DNA of 13,652 nt, from assembly GCA_947258895.1 (NCBI GenBank), contig CAMYKE010000004.1, positions 1 through 13,652 of the forward strand. The letters run 5' to 3'. A program made the position numbers and the translations under genes. Below the pieces are notes generated by a model, which made no database searches, was not told the origin of the DNA, and worked only from the letters and a program-made list of their open reading frames with translations. The DNA is from an uncultured Pseudomonadales bacterium. GTDB taxonomy: Bacteria > Pseudomonadota > Gammaproteobacteria > Pseudomonadales > IMCC2047. Each line of letters begins with the position of its first letter. Position 1 is the stretch's first letter. Below, one piece after another: positions 1 through 8,298 of this stretch.

Positions 1-1
1 G

Positions 2-2200
2 ATTTTAAACGGTTCTGTTTCACGCTATTTCAAGCTTGCTCTGGTCAACAACGCCGGAGATCCCGTACCATTTTATATGGTCGCCAACGACGGCAACATC
101 ATGGAACACGCCTACTACGCCGCGAACGGCACACTTCCCACCCTCGGTATTGCAGAACGTTACGATATTGTCATCGACTTCAGTCAATTCAGCCAAGGCG
201 ACAAACTGCAACTGGTGAACATGCTGCAGCATAAAAACGGCCAAACCACCGATGAAATCATTCCCCTGCAGGACATAGTAAGTGGCGAGTATTCCGCCGT
301 AGCGATCGACGACGACCTGGATGGCAACGCCGATCGCTGGGGCGCGGACCCCGTGGTCGGACGCTTCCTGGAATTCCGCGTCGTGGATTACGCGGGTAAC
401 GACAACAGCATGAACCCTGCCGACTACGTGGCGGGCAAGAAAACCATGATTCCCCTGCGCAGGCCCACGGAAGCCGAGTTGAGCACCGCGTTGCACCGAA
501 CCTTCGAGTTCGAGCGCCAACCCACGGATGATAACCCCTGGGTGATTGAAACGGATGGCGGCAAGGGCTACAACATGGACCCGCGTCGCCTGTCGGCGGC
601 ACCGCAAAAAAATTCCGAGTCTTTGGAAGTATGGCGCTTGCTGAACAGCGGCACCTGGAGCCACCCGGTTCATATTCACTTCGAGGAAGGGATAATCCTG
701 CGCAGGGATGGCGAGGAACCACCTCCCTGGGAAAAGTACGCGCGCAAAGACGTGTATCGGCTGGGACCACAACCCGACAGTGGCGACATGGTAGAAATCG
801 CCCTGCGGTTTCGGGAGTTCGCCGGAACCTTTATGGAACATTGCCACAACACCCAGCACGAGGACCACGCGATGTTGCTGCGCTGGGATATTGAAAATCC
901 CGGCCAAACCCTCGTCATGCCGACGCCTATCCCCTCCTGGGACGGCGTTAGCTATGTTGACACCCATGCACTGCCGACCTTCCGCAGCGGAGACGCCGTG
1001 GGTCAATACGGCCCGGACCTGGATGACCAGGCGCTGAATAAATGGCTCGCGGGCATAGAGGTGGAACAAATAAACCTGCTGGATGTTGAAATCGGCGATG
1101 CGCTCAATGAATCCGATGACGAGCGAGCGGTGGGTAAAATACCACTGCGACACGGCGTTAATATCGATGCCGACGGCGTTGCGACGGACGTATGGTTTAT
1201 CTGGCACGATGTATCCGACGAGGAACTCGCCGAGCGCTACGGCGTCGCCTGGGCGGGCGCGCTTGCGGAGGTTGCAGAAGAGGCTACGTCGGCCGCGGAC
1301 TACAATGCGGTTACCGATACCTTCACCTTCTACGGTGACTTGCCAAATCCCGTCAGGCGCAGGCACCCGGATTTCGTATCGTTAAATGGCGATGCGCCAC
1401 CCCATGACGACTTCAACGATTACTCGCCGTTGCGCAAAGTACAAATTGACGGCAAGGATGTCATCGTTAACACATTCTATATCAAGTGGGGCGATGAGGA
1501 TTGGGAGCACCTGCGCATCGACGAGAATTGTAACCCGGAGGTAGCGGGAACATTCCCCGACCGGCCTGCCAATTCCAGCTGCAAGTACAATGGCGAGGTC
1601 TGGAGCGGCGATACCGGTCACGCGCTTGAGATTAACACCAGCGCTAACGAACCCTACGTTCGTATGAAGTTGCACAAGTCATGGACCGAGAACGGCGACT
1701 ACCTCCCCTATTACATCGTGGTCGATACCTTCCCCGCCGGACCTGCGGATGCGATGGGAATCATTTACGTGCCCAAACATAAATTCCTGGGCAAAGTGGC
1801 CGTGCCACTGGTGCAATTCATACCACCGGAACCAATAGACCCAACCTATCCGCCGACAACGCCCGTCACTGGCCTGCTCGGTGGCGGCCCGCTGGGCGGC
1901 CAGATCGGGATACCCTCGTATTTCATGCCGGAGGCACGCTATAGCCCGATGTGGCATATCGGCTTTGCTCACTGGACGGTGGACGACATCCAGGACGTCG
2001 CAGTAGTAAAGGGCCTGCAAGAACTGAAATGGCTGCGCAAGGAAGGCAAAATCATGATTGGGGAATTTCCGCCACCGCCCAATATGTGGCAGGACAATTA
2101 TGATTTCGAGAGCCTCGACCCACCGCATGTGGTGAATTGCCCGACCCCAATTACCATCGACAGGGCTTTGCACCGGGCGCGCAAACTCGCCCAACACTGA
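2..2200 (+). CDS. Multicopper oxidase (CotA-like), 5'-truncated by window edge, with long C-terminal extension
   Basis: The reading frame is open to the left edge, so the true start is outside the window; an internal ATG at 77 is not the start. The visible part begins inside the second cupredoxin domain (LNGSVSRYFKLALVNN, then ERYDIVIDFS, which resembles CotA). The third cupredoxin domain has the copper ligands: HPVHIH encoded at 662-679 and HCHNTQHEDHAM at 839-874. This gives the type 1 Cys (842), its His (857) and an axial Met (872), with the same spacing as CotA. Such enzymes oxidise phenols, bilirubin or metal ions and reduce O2 to water, usually in the periplasm. After about nt 905 comes a tail of about 430 residues not normally found in CotA. 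It has two Cys (about nt 1530 and 1580), a Pro/Gly-rich linker (about 1820-1915) and a YSPMWHIGFAHW segment. From memory this resembles the uncharacterised DUF7482 domain. Substrate unknown; the next gene is also copper-related. Confidence 0.88.
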   Translation: MLNGSVSRYFKLALVNNAGDPVPFYMVANDGNIMEHAYYAANGTLPTLGIAERYDIVIDFSQFSQGDKLQLVNMLQHKNGQTTDEIIPLQDIVSGEYSAVAIDDDLDGNADRWGADPVVGRFLEFRVVDYAGNDNSMNPADYVAGKKTMIPLRRPTEAELSTALHRTFEFERQPTDDNPWVIETDGGKGYNMDPRRLSAAPQKNSESLEVWRLLNSGTWSHPVHIHFEEGIILRRDGEEPPPWEKYARKDVYRLGPQPDSGDMVEIALRFREFAGTFMEHCHNTQHEDHAMLLRWDIENPGQTLVMPTPIPSWDGVSYVDTHALPTFRSGDAVGQYGPDLDDQALNKWLAGIEVEQINLLDVEIGDALNESDDERAVGKIPLRHGVNIDADGVATDVWFIWHDVSDEELAERYGVAWAGALAEVAEEATSAADYNAVTDTFTFYGDLPNPVRRRHPDFVSLNGDAPPHDDFNDYSPLRKVQIDGKDVIVNTFYIKWGDEDWEHLRIDENCNPEVAGTFPDRPANSSCKYNGEVWSGDTGHALEINTSANEPYVRMKLHKSWTENGDYLPYYIVVDTFPAGPADAMGIIYVPKHKFLGKVAVPLVQFIPPEPIDPTYPPTTPVTGLLGGGPLGGQIGIPSYFMPEARYSPMWHIGFAHWTVDDIQDVAVVKGLQELKWLRKEGKIMIGEFPPPPNMWQDNYDFESLDPPHVVNCPTPITIDRALHRARKLAQH

Positions 2201-2291
2201 ACGAGGTGCAACGGGATGCCTGGTAGTCTGTCCACCGCAGCCTCTGCTCCGGGAGCATCGCGGATTGTGTTCCGGGATTCGTCGAGATCGC

Positions 2292-2297
2292 GGGAGA
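2292..2297 (+). promoter_or_regulatory. Ribosome binding site of the SCO-cytochrome c-PCuAC gene
   Basis: GGGAGA lies 7 bases before the ATG at 2305 and supports that start. The 104-base gap between the oxidase stop and this ATG contains a small hairpin (TGCTC/GAGCA, 2245-2257) without a T-run. I see no convincing terminator, so co-transcription with the oxidase is possible. Confidence 0.6.
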
Positions 2298-2304
2298 CCC
2301 TCTC

Positions 2305-3675
2305 ATGCTGAGAACGAGTTGGCTGGTAGCATGTGCAATGGCTGTTGTACTTGCGTCTCCGGGTCTCGCACCGGCCTCTCCGTGGGGAGCAAACTACTTC
2401 CCGAATATCGAATTAACCACTCACGAAGGCAACCAGGTAGTTTTTTTTGATGACCTGATCAAGGACAAGGTTGTCGCGGTAAATTTTATCTACACTTTGT
2501 GCCCGGATGTATGTCCCCTGGAAACGGCACAACTGACGCGGGTACAAAAAATCCTCGGGGACCGGCTGGGTAACGATGTATTTTTTTACTCGATCAGCAT
2601 AGATCCCGAGACTGATACCCCGGAAGTACTGGCAGAATATCGCGCCCGGTTTGGTGCACGGTGGACCTTCCTGACCGGTGACAAGCAGGAGATCATCACG
2701 CTGCGACGCAAGCTTGGTTTGTATATCGCCGAAGCGGACGATGGCGCCAATAAGAACAATCACAACGTCAGCATGATCATCGGCAACCAGGCCACAGGTC
2801 GCTGGATGAAGCGGTCGCCGTTTGAAAATCCCTATGTATTGGCCGATCAGATCGGCAATTGGTTATCGGGCTGGGTTTCCGTCCAGCGCGGGCCGGACTA
2901 TGCCGATGCGCCGGACCTGCGCCCCCTGGCCAAGGGAGAACCGCTGTTCAGGACGCGGTGTGCGTCATGCCACTCCACTGACGGACAGCGAAAAACGGGA
3001 GACCTGGGTCCCGACCTGCTTGGTGTCACCAGAATCCGCGACCAGGAGTGGCTGGTAAAATGGTTGCTAGCCCCTGACCGGATGATTGCCGGCAAGGATC
3101 CGCTGGCGCTGGCACTGCTCAAGCAGAATAACGGTCTTGCGATGCCAAACCTGCGCCTGAATCGCCAGGAAGTACTGGAGTTAATCGCCTATATGGACCA
3201 GTTGCCTGGTGCCGACCGATATGGCGCCAGCAAGCGGGCGCCGCCAGCCCGGCCCGCCGCGGGAGATGATGTGGTTGCGGTCATGAATGCATGGATTCGT
3301 GAAGCACATCCGAACGCCAGCACCAACGCCGGCTACATGACCCTGATCAATACCGGCAGCAGCAGCGTATCCATAACAGGTGGACGCAGCGCGGACTTTG
3401 ACGCGGTGGAATTCCACGAAATGGGCATGCAAGACGGCATGATGCAGATGCGCGCGCTGCGAGAGGTGGATATTGACGCCCAAAGCCAGGTCAGTTTTGT
3501 TCCCGGGGGCATGCACCTGATGCTTAAGAACCCAAGAGTTGAACTGCGGGCAGGTGACCGATCCGACATTGAAATCGTGTTTGCTTCCGGCAGAACACAA
3601 CAAATCACCCTCCCCGTCAAAAAGGCTGCCACCCCCCATGCAGTGATGCAGCATCACCCGGGGCTTGAGCATTGA
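2305..3675 (+). CDS. Three-domain copper/redox protein: SCO1-like + cytochrome c + PCuAC fusion
   Basis: This 456-residue exported protein starts with a signal peptide (residues 1 to about 24, cleavage near APAS). Residues about 30-190 are a SCO1/SenC domain with the copper and thiol motif CPDVC (Cys66, Cys70) and the third ligand His153 in NNHNVS. Residues about 205-300 are a class I cytochrome c domain with CASCH (Cys219, Cys222, His223) and a probable axial Met280 in LAMPNL. Residues about 320-440 are a PCuAC domain whose motif fits H-x10-M-x21-H-x-M exactly (His371, Met382, His404, Met406). SCO and PCuAC proteins normally act as separate chaperones that reduce and load the CuA site of cytochrome c oxidase. 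Having both plus a haem in one chain is unusual. The upstream multicopper oxidase suggests a role in periplasmic copper delivery or redox control; the target is not shown by the sequence. No frameshift joins the domains. Confidence 0.92.
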   Translation: MLRTSWLVACAMAVVLASPGLAPASPWGANYFPNIELTTHEGNQVVFFDDLIKDKVVAVNFIYTLCPDVCPLETAQLTRVQKILGDRLGNDVFFYSISIDPETDTPEVLAEYRARFGARWTFLTGDKQEIITLRRKLGLYIAEADDGANKNNHNVSMIIGNQATGRWMKRSPFENPYVLADQIGNWLSGWVSVQRGPDYADAPDLRPLAKGEPLFRTRCASCHSTDGQRKTGDLGPDLLGVTRIRDQEWLVKWLLAPDRMIAGKDPLALALLKQNNGLAMPNLRLNRQEVLELIAYMDQLPGADRYGASKRAPPARPAAGDDVVAVMNAWIREAHPNASTNAGYMTLINTGSSSVSITGGRSADFDAVEFHEMGMQDGMMQMRALREVDIDAQSQVSFVPGGMHLMLKNPRVELRAGDRSDIEIVFASGRTQQITLPVKKAATPHAVMQHHPGLEH

Positions 3676-3716
3676 CAGCGGGTTTGTCGTATCATGGTCG
3701 CTGTTACTCGAACCAC

Positions 3717-3720
3717 GGAG
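3717..3720 (+). promoter_or_regulatory. Ribosome binding site deciding the HAD start
   Basis: GGAG sits 6 bases before the ATG at 3727. The earlier in-frame ATG at 3694 has no such site and would add 11 residues ahead of the conserved HAD core strand, so 3727 is preferred. Confidence 0.6.
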
Positions 3721-3726
3721 CCGATC

Positions 3727-4470
3727 ATGCTGAAAGCCCTCTTCCTGGACATGGATGAAACCCTGTGCGATACCCGGGGCGCCAATGAGCAGGCCAGGCG
3801 CTTGATGGGGCAGGCGCTGCAAGATCAGTACGGGCAGGGTATCGACGGACAGCGAATTGCCAGGGGTTATGTTGCCGGTATTTATCGCGACTGGAGTGAC
3901 GAACAGCGCCAGCGCTATCTTCCGATCATCGAGCAACACGGGGAAGCCGCTTTCCGGGTTCAATTAATCCGTGACCTGCTGGGCGAACATGGCATCAAGG
4001 ATGTCAGCGCTGAGGCCGCCCAGGCGCTGCAGGACAACTTTGATTATGATCGCCTCGAGGCATTCGGGTTCTATCCCGGCATTGCGGAGTTTTTACAAGA
4101 TGCCCGCAAGCTGTTTACACTGGTGGTGATCACCAACGGCCCGGAGTTTTCACAGGTCCCCAAAGTTGAGAAAGTAAATCTGGCGGACTACGTCGATCAC
4201 ATCATCATCGGCGGTCAGGAGCCGGAACAAAAGCCCTCGCAATCGATTTTCTTCAAGGCCCTCCGGCTCGCCGGCTGCGAAGCCCATGAAGCGATTCATG
4301 TTGGTGACAGCCTGGCTACCGACATCGCCGGCGCCCACGGTAGCGGCATCACCTCGGTGTGGATTCAGCACCAGCAGCCCCTGGATGCCGAACTCGGCAT
4401 CGACCCCCACCATACCCTGTTACACCCTGGCGAAATCCCCGCGCTGGTTGACAAGTTGCATCCAGGTTAA
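3727..4470 (+). CDS. HAD-superfamily hydrolase, subfamily IA (probable phosphatase)
   Basis: The product is a cytoplasmic phosphatase-type enzyme of 247 residues. All four HAD motifs are present: DMDET (nucleophile Asp8 and acid/base Asp10), ITNG (Thr126), a Lys near residue 149 in EQKPSQ, and GDSLATD (Asp174, Asp179) for Mg binding. The helical insertion between motifs I and II is the C1 cap typical of subfamily IA. The DMDETLCDT start and overall length recall YjjG-like nucleotidases and N-acylneuraminate-9-phosphatase-like proteins, but the substrate cannot be read from the sequence. The gene lies 51 bases after the copper fusion gene and 6 bases before the lipocalin frame, so it may share a transcript with either. 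No functional link to copper is evident. Confidence 0.88.
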   Translation: MLKALFLDMDETLCDTRGANEQARRLMGQALQDQYGQGIDGQRIARGYVAGIYRDWSDEQRQRYLPIIEQHGEAAFRVQLIRDLLGEHGIKDVSAEAAQALQDNFDYDRLEAFGFYPGIAEFLQDARKLFTLVVITNGPEFSQVPKVEKVNLADYVDHIIIGGQEPEQKPSQSIFFKALRLAGCEAHEAIHVGDSLATDIAGAHGSGITSVWIQHQQPLDAELGIDPHHTLLHPGEIPALVDKLHPG

Positions 4471-4476
4471 CCCGCT

Positions 4477-5097
4477 ATGCCGGCGATCCAGTCAACCTCG
4501 AGGTCGCAGGGGTTATTCTGCAGAACTCCCCAGCACTTGTTTCATGCCACCCCTTTTGATGGCCGCCGTCCCGGAGAAGTCATTACCGGAATCGTAGCCA
4601 TACTGGCATCGTTATTGTTAAGTGCCTGCCTCGGAATTCCAGACTCAGTAACCCCGGTCCAGGACTTTGAGCTGGACCGCTATCTTGGCAAGTGGTACGA
4701 AATTGCAAGGCTGGATCACTCTTTCGAGCGAGGCCTCGAAAAAGTAACGGCTGACTATTCGCTGCGGGATGATGGCGGGGTGAAGGTTGTGAATCGAGGC
4801 TTTTCCATCGAAACGAAGGAATGGAACGAAGCCGAAGGCAAGGCGTATTTCGTCAATGGCCCCACGGAAGGCTACCTGAAGGTCTCCTTTTTTGGCCCGT
4901 TTTATGGCTCCTATGTGATCTTTGAACTGGATCAGGAAAATTATCAGTATGCCTTTGTGTCGGGCCCGGATCGGTCCTACCTTTGGTTGCTGGCAAGGAC
5001 CCCTGCAGTGCCCAAAGAACTCATTGCTCGTTTCATCAATACCTCCCGGGCGCTCGGATTTGCTACCCGGAACCTGATATTCGTGGAGCACGAATGA
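4477..5097 (+). CDS. blc: Blc-like outer-membrane lipoprotein lipocalin
   Basis: The core matches bacterial lipocalins of the Blc/apolipoprotein D type, which are small beta-barrels that bind fatty acids or lysophospholipids at the outer membrane. Visible features are the GKWYEIARLDHSFERG lipocalin signature (GxW at residues 71-73), and YAFVSGPDRSYLWLLARTP followed by a C-terminal helix, as in E. coli Blc. A lipobox LSAC (Cys51) follows a hydrophobic stretch (VITGIVAILASLLLSAC), so the mature protein is a lipoprotein. The residue after Cys is Leu, not Asp, which fits sorting to the outer membrane. The start is uncertain: ATG 4477 gives an unusually long 50-residue leader, while TTG 4537 would leave a 30-residue signal peptide containing RR. 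No clear Shine-Dalgarno supports either. The gene begins 6 bases after the HAD stop. Confidence 0.85.
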   Translation: MPAIQSTSRSQGLFCRTPQHLFHATPFDGRRPGEVITGIVAILASLLLSACLGIPDSVTPVQDFELDRYLGKWYEIARLDHSFERGLEKVTADYSLRDDGGVKVVNRGFSIETKEWNEAEGKAYFVNGPTEGYLKVSFFGPFYGSYVIFELDQENYQYAFVSGPDRSYLWLLARTPAVPKELIARFINTSRALGFATRNLIFVEHE

Positions 5098-5149
5098 CAC
5101 TGCCCGGCAAGCAACGCGAATCCACCCGCGCCAGCGAGTGCACAGAGTT

Positions 5150-6088
5150 TTACTCGAAGAATCTCACCGGACTCTGCGGCGAGGTATTGACCTGCAACTG
5201 AAAGATATCGGGCCGCGAATAGTGCCCGGTAACGTCCAGCGCCCGCTTCGCCGCAGCGCAAAGCGTGCAATCAATTTCCGCGTACAGAATACCCTTGGCC
5301 TTGTGCAACGGCCCCTCGACAATTTCTCCACCCGGGGCGATCACCACGGAATCGCCGGGATTTACCCATTCGCCTGGATCGGGATACAATTCCTGTTTGC
5401 CGGGAAAGTCGTCCGGCAGGTCAGTGGCTTCGATCACCACACCGCTGCTCACTACCCAGCAACGCCCCTCGCGGGCAATGTGTTGCATGGTACCCAGCCA
5501 CCCGTCGCCGCTGTCGTAGGTGGGCGCGATGTACAGCTCTACCCCCTGGGCATACATCGCATAACGCGCCAGCGGCATATAGCTTTCCCAGCAAAGCAAC
5601 GAGCCGATTTTACCAACCGGGGTATCAATGGTCTTGAGACCCGAGGCATCGCCAAAACCCCACACCATGCGTTCCGGGTTGGTGGGCATGAGTTTGCGGT
5701 GGCGATTCAACAGTTCACCGTTTGCGCCAATGGTCACCACGGTGTTGTAGAGCGTCGCCCGACTGAGTGCGTTATCGCGCTCATGCATCCCGGACACCAC
5801 GGTGAGTCGGTGTTGTTTGGCGGCGGCCATTAGCGGCTGCAGGTCGTCACTGTCCAGGTTGACGGCGCTCTCGAGCAGGCGGGCATGGATCTCCTCGTTC
5901 AGACCCCAGTCGCCCCCGGGGCGCAAGCGCCATATCCAGGCCGGATATCCGGAGATGAAAGCCTCGGGAAAAATAACGAGTTGGGCACCTTTGGCCGCGG
6001 CATCGGCAAGCAGCGCCACCGCCTTTTCGATCGTACCGCGCTTGTCCAAAAACCGGGATGCTTCCTGTACGACGGCTATCTTGGCCAT
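5150..6088 (-). CDS. Nitrilase-branch carbon-nitrogen hydrolase
   Basis: This 312-residue cytoplasmic enzyme has the Glu-Lys-Cys catalytic triad of the nitrilase superfamily: Glu42 in FPEAF, Lys132 in HRKLMPT and Cys166 in LLCWESYMPLARYAM. The CWE sequence around the nucleophile is characteristic of true nitrilases (branch 1), which convert nitriles to carboxylic acids and ammonia, rather than amidases. The conserved PTYDSGDGW, MQHIAREGRCWVVS and late GHYSRPDIFQLQVN segments also match that branch. Length is within the usual 300-370 range. Substrate preference (aliphatic, aryl or cyanide) cannot be assigned. Its start has only a weak GGGG ahead of the ATG. It lies 164 bases downstream of the ABC-F gene on the same strand and converges with the lipocalin gene. 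It may have its own promoter. Confidence 0.9.
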   Translation of the reverse strand: MAKIAVVQEASRFLDKRGTIEKAVALLADAAAKGAQLVIFPEAFISGYPAWIWRLRPGGDWGLNEEIHARLLESAVNLDSDDLQPLMAAAKQHRLTVVSGMHERDNALSRATLYNTVVTIGANGELLNRHRKLMPTNPERMVWGFGDASGLKTIDTPVGKIGSLLCWESYMPLARYAMYAQGVELYIAPTYDSGDGWLGTMQHIAREGRCWVVSSGVVIEATDLPDDFPGKQELYPDPGEWVNPGDSVVIAPGGEIVEGPLHKAKGILYAEIDCTLCAAAKRALDVTGHYSRPDIFQLQVNTSPQSPVRFFE

Positions 6089-6252
6089 GCTAATGCCCCG
6101 CTGTTCGTTGGATAAAAATGCCTGCTGCCGGAACCAGCCCTGGTTGGACGCGTCTGGTCATCATACCCTGATTACCGGATGGATGGCGGACCAGTGGCAA
6201 ATCAATTCAGGATCGAAGCAGTACCCGGGCTGTCGGGGGGCTGCCATGTTTA

Positions 6253-8172
6253 CTAGCCACCGCAGGTGTCGGCCTGCGCTTGCGCTGCGGCTGCCATTTT
6301 TTCAAGCTCATCGCTGAGTTGTAGCCAGCGATCCTCCAGTTCTCCTGCCTCGCTCTTGAGAGAGCCCTGGCGTTCGAGCAGCGCCTGCAATTGGGCTTTG
6401 CTTTCCGCGGCATACAGCGTCTCGTCGGCTAATTGCTCTTCGATCGCGCCGATCGCGGCCGAATTATTATCCATTGCCTGCTCAACCTGGTGCAGCTCTT
6501 TTTTCAGCGGCTGCAGGCGCGCGCGTTGTGCCGCGGCTTCGCGACGCTGGGACTTTCGATCCGGCGCCCTGGCATTCTCGCTATCCCCCGCTTGGGACGC
6601 TTTCTTGTCGCGCACCAGCCAGCGCTCATAATCCTCCAGGTCGCCGGCAAAGGGTGTGACCGAGCCATCGGCCACCAGCAGAAATTCAGTAACGGTATTG
6701 CGCAACAAGTGACGATCGTGTGCGACCAGGATCACCGCGCCATCGAATGCCTGCAGCGCGACGTTCAGGGCATGGCGCATCTCGATATCCAGGTGGTTGG
6801 TGGGCTCATCCATGATTACCAGGTTGGGCTTTTGCCACACCACCAGCGCCAGCGCCAGGCGCGCCTTCTCACCGCCCGAGAAATGACGGATCGAACCGGT
6901 GGCATTATCGCCATGAAAATTAAACCCGCCCAGGAAATTGCGGATACTTTGCTCGGATGCGTCAGGTGACAGCCGCTGCACATGGGTCAACGGGCTGGCA
7001 CCCATATCGAGGTCTTCCAACTGGTGCTGCGCAAAATAGCCGATGCGAAGGTTATTGGCACATACCCGCTCGCCCTGCAGCAATTCGATGGAACCGACCA
7101 GGGATTTGACCAGGGTCGATTTGCCGGCGCCGTTGGGGCCGAGCAGTCCGATGCGGCTCTCCCGGAGAATACCGAGATCGAGTCCCGTTATTACCGCCGT
7201 GCCGCCGTACCCCAAATCGGCCTCATGCATTGCCAACAAGGTATGGGCCTGGATGTCGAGCGCCGGGAACTCGAAATGAAACGGCGAATCGACATGGGCC
7301 GGGGCGATGACCTCCATCCGCGCCAGCGCCTTGAGCCGGCTCTGCGCCTGCCTGGCCTTGGTGGCCTTGGCTCGAAACCGCTCCACGAAACGATGCATCT
7401 CGCCAATGCTCTGCTGCTGCTTTTTATATTCGGCCTGTTGCTGGGCAAGCTGTTCGGCACGCTGCAACTCGAAGGCGCTGTAATTACCCGCGTACAGCCG
7501 CAACTGCTGGTGCTCGATATGCGCGATATGGGTGGCTATCGCATCGATAAAATCCCGGTCGTGGGAAATCAGCACCAGGGTGCCACGATAGGCCTTCAGC
7601 CATTGCTCCAGCCAAATCGTTGCATCGAGGTCGAGGTGGTTGGTGGGCTCGTCGAGCAACAGAATGTCCGAGGGACACATCAGGGCCTGTGCCAGATTCA
7701 GGCGAATCCGCCAGCCGCCGGAAAACTCCCGTGCCGGGCGCTGAAAATCTTCGGGAGAAAATCCCAGGCCACTCAGCAGTTGCTCGGCGCGGTTCCCGGC
7801 CATATGGGCATCAATGGTTTCAAGGTCGGCGTAGCGGGCGGCGAGCGCTGCGTCGTCACCGTCTGCCAGAGCGGCTTCGATAGCGCGCTCGATAGCTCGC
7901 AGCTCGCTATCGCCATCGAGCACATGGTCCAGGGCCAGGCGCTCGCCAAGGGCGACTTCCTGGGCCATATGAGCGATCCGCGCCTGGCGCGGCAGCGACA
8001 CCTCACCCGCGTCGGCATGAAGCTGGCCCAGCAATAACTGAAACAGGCTGGACTTGCCTGCTCCGTTGGCGCCGATCAACCCGACCCGCTGCCCGCTGTG
8101 AATCACCGCGCTGACAGAATCAAGCAGCGGCTTGCCACCGCGTTGCAAACTGACCGACATTAAACGTATCAT
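6253..8172 (-). CDS. yheS: ABC-F family ATPase, YheS-like (ribosome-associated)
   Basis: The 639-residue product has two ABC cassettes and no membrane segment, as in ABC-F translation factors; E. coli YheS is about the same length. Cassette 1 has Walker A GANGAGKS (34-41), signature SGGWR (151-155) and Walker B LLLDEPTNHLD (171-181). Cassette 2 has GPNGAGKS (345-352), SGGEK (432-436) and DEPTNHLD (455-462). The linker (about 235-295) is the basic, helical P-site tRNA interaction motif. The last 90 residues are a charged coiled coil. ABC-F proteins bind the ribosomal E site and relieve or regulate stalled translation. The start at 8172 (MIRLMSVSLQRGGKPLL) matches family N-termini; the open frame extends to 8274, but those 34 residues do not fit. 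ATG 8160 is an alternative. No Shine-Dalgarno is seen. The gene is divergent from arfB, another translation-rescue gene. Confidence 0.92.
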   Translation of the reverse strand: MIRLMSVSLQRGGKPLLDSVSAVIHSGQRVGLIGANGAGKSSLFQLLLGQLHADAGEVSLPRQARIAHMAQEVALGERLALDHVLDGDSELRAIERAIEAALADGDDAALAARYADLETIDAHMAGNRAEQLLSGLGFSPEDFQRPAREFSGGWRIRLNLAQALMCPSDILLLDEPTNHLDLDATIWLEQWLKAYRGTLVLISHDRDFIDAIATHIAHIEHQQLRLYAGNYSAFELQRAEQLAQQQAEYKKQQQSIGEMHRFVERFRAKATKARQAQSRLKALARMEVIAPAHVDSPFHFEFPALDIQAHTLLAMHEADLGYGGTAVITGLDLGILRESRIGLLGPNGAGKSTLVKSLVGSIELLQGERVCANNLRIGYFAQHQLEDLDMGASPLTHVQRLSPDASEQSIRNFLGGFNFHGDNATGSIRHFSGGEKARLALALVVWQKPNLVIMDEPTNHLDIEMRHALNVALQAFDGAVILVAHDRHLLRNTVTEFLLVADGSVTPFAGDLEDYERWLVRDKKASQAGDSENARAPDRKSQRREAAAQRARLQPLKKELHQVEQAMDNNSAAIGAIEEQLADETLYAAESKAQLQALLERQGSLKSEAGELEDRWLQLSDELEKMAAAAQAQADTCGG

Positions 8173-8180
8173 GGCGGCGG

Positions 8181-8186
8181 ATTGTA
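8181..8186 (-). promoter_or_regulatory. Possible -10 element for the ABC-F gene
   Basis: TACAAT on the minus strand ends 8 bases before the ATG at 8172, and no Shine-Dalgarno follows. This spacing would place transcription start at or next to the start codon (leaderless). No good -35 is seen at 16-18 bases, so this is tentative. Confidence 0.3.
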
Positions 8187-8264
8187 GCAGTCTGCCCGCC
8201 AAACTACCTGAAAAATTAACTGCCAAGGTGGCGCTCTGGCAAGCTGGCCCCGCCCGATTCAGGT

Positions 8265-8270
8265 TATACT
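8265..8270 (+). promoter_or_regulatory. Possible -10 element for arfB
   Basis: TATACT lies 28 bases before the arfB ATG in the divergent intergenic region shared with the ABC-F gene. A recognisable -35 at standard spacing is missing. Confidence 0.35.
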
Positions 8271-8298
8271 GCACTCAACTACTACCGACACCCGCTCG

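Noticed and set aside
20..1366. Long open frame of 448 codons on the minus strand
   Set aside because: It is antisense to the multicopper oxidase, has no recognisable motif, and the plus-strand frame carries clear copper-binding motifs.
6132..6145. Hairpin AACCAG-CC-CTGGTT between the ABC-F and nitrilase genes as a terminator
   Set aside because: The stem is only six pairs and on the minus strand the T-run follows about 10 bases later, so it does not fit an intrinsic terminator.
6982..8037. 351-codon open frame on the plus strand
   Set aside because: It lies antisense to the ABC-F gene, whose Walker and signature motifs are unmistakable.
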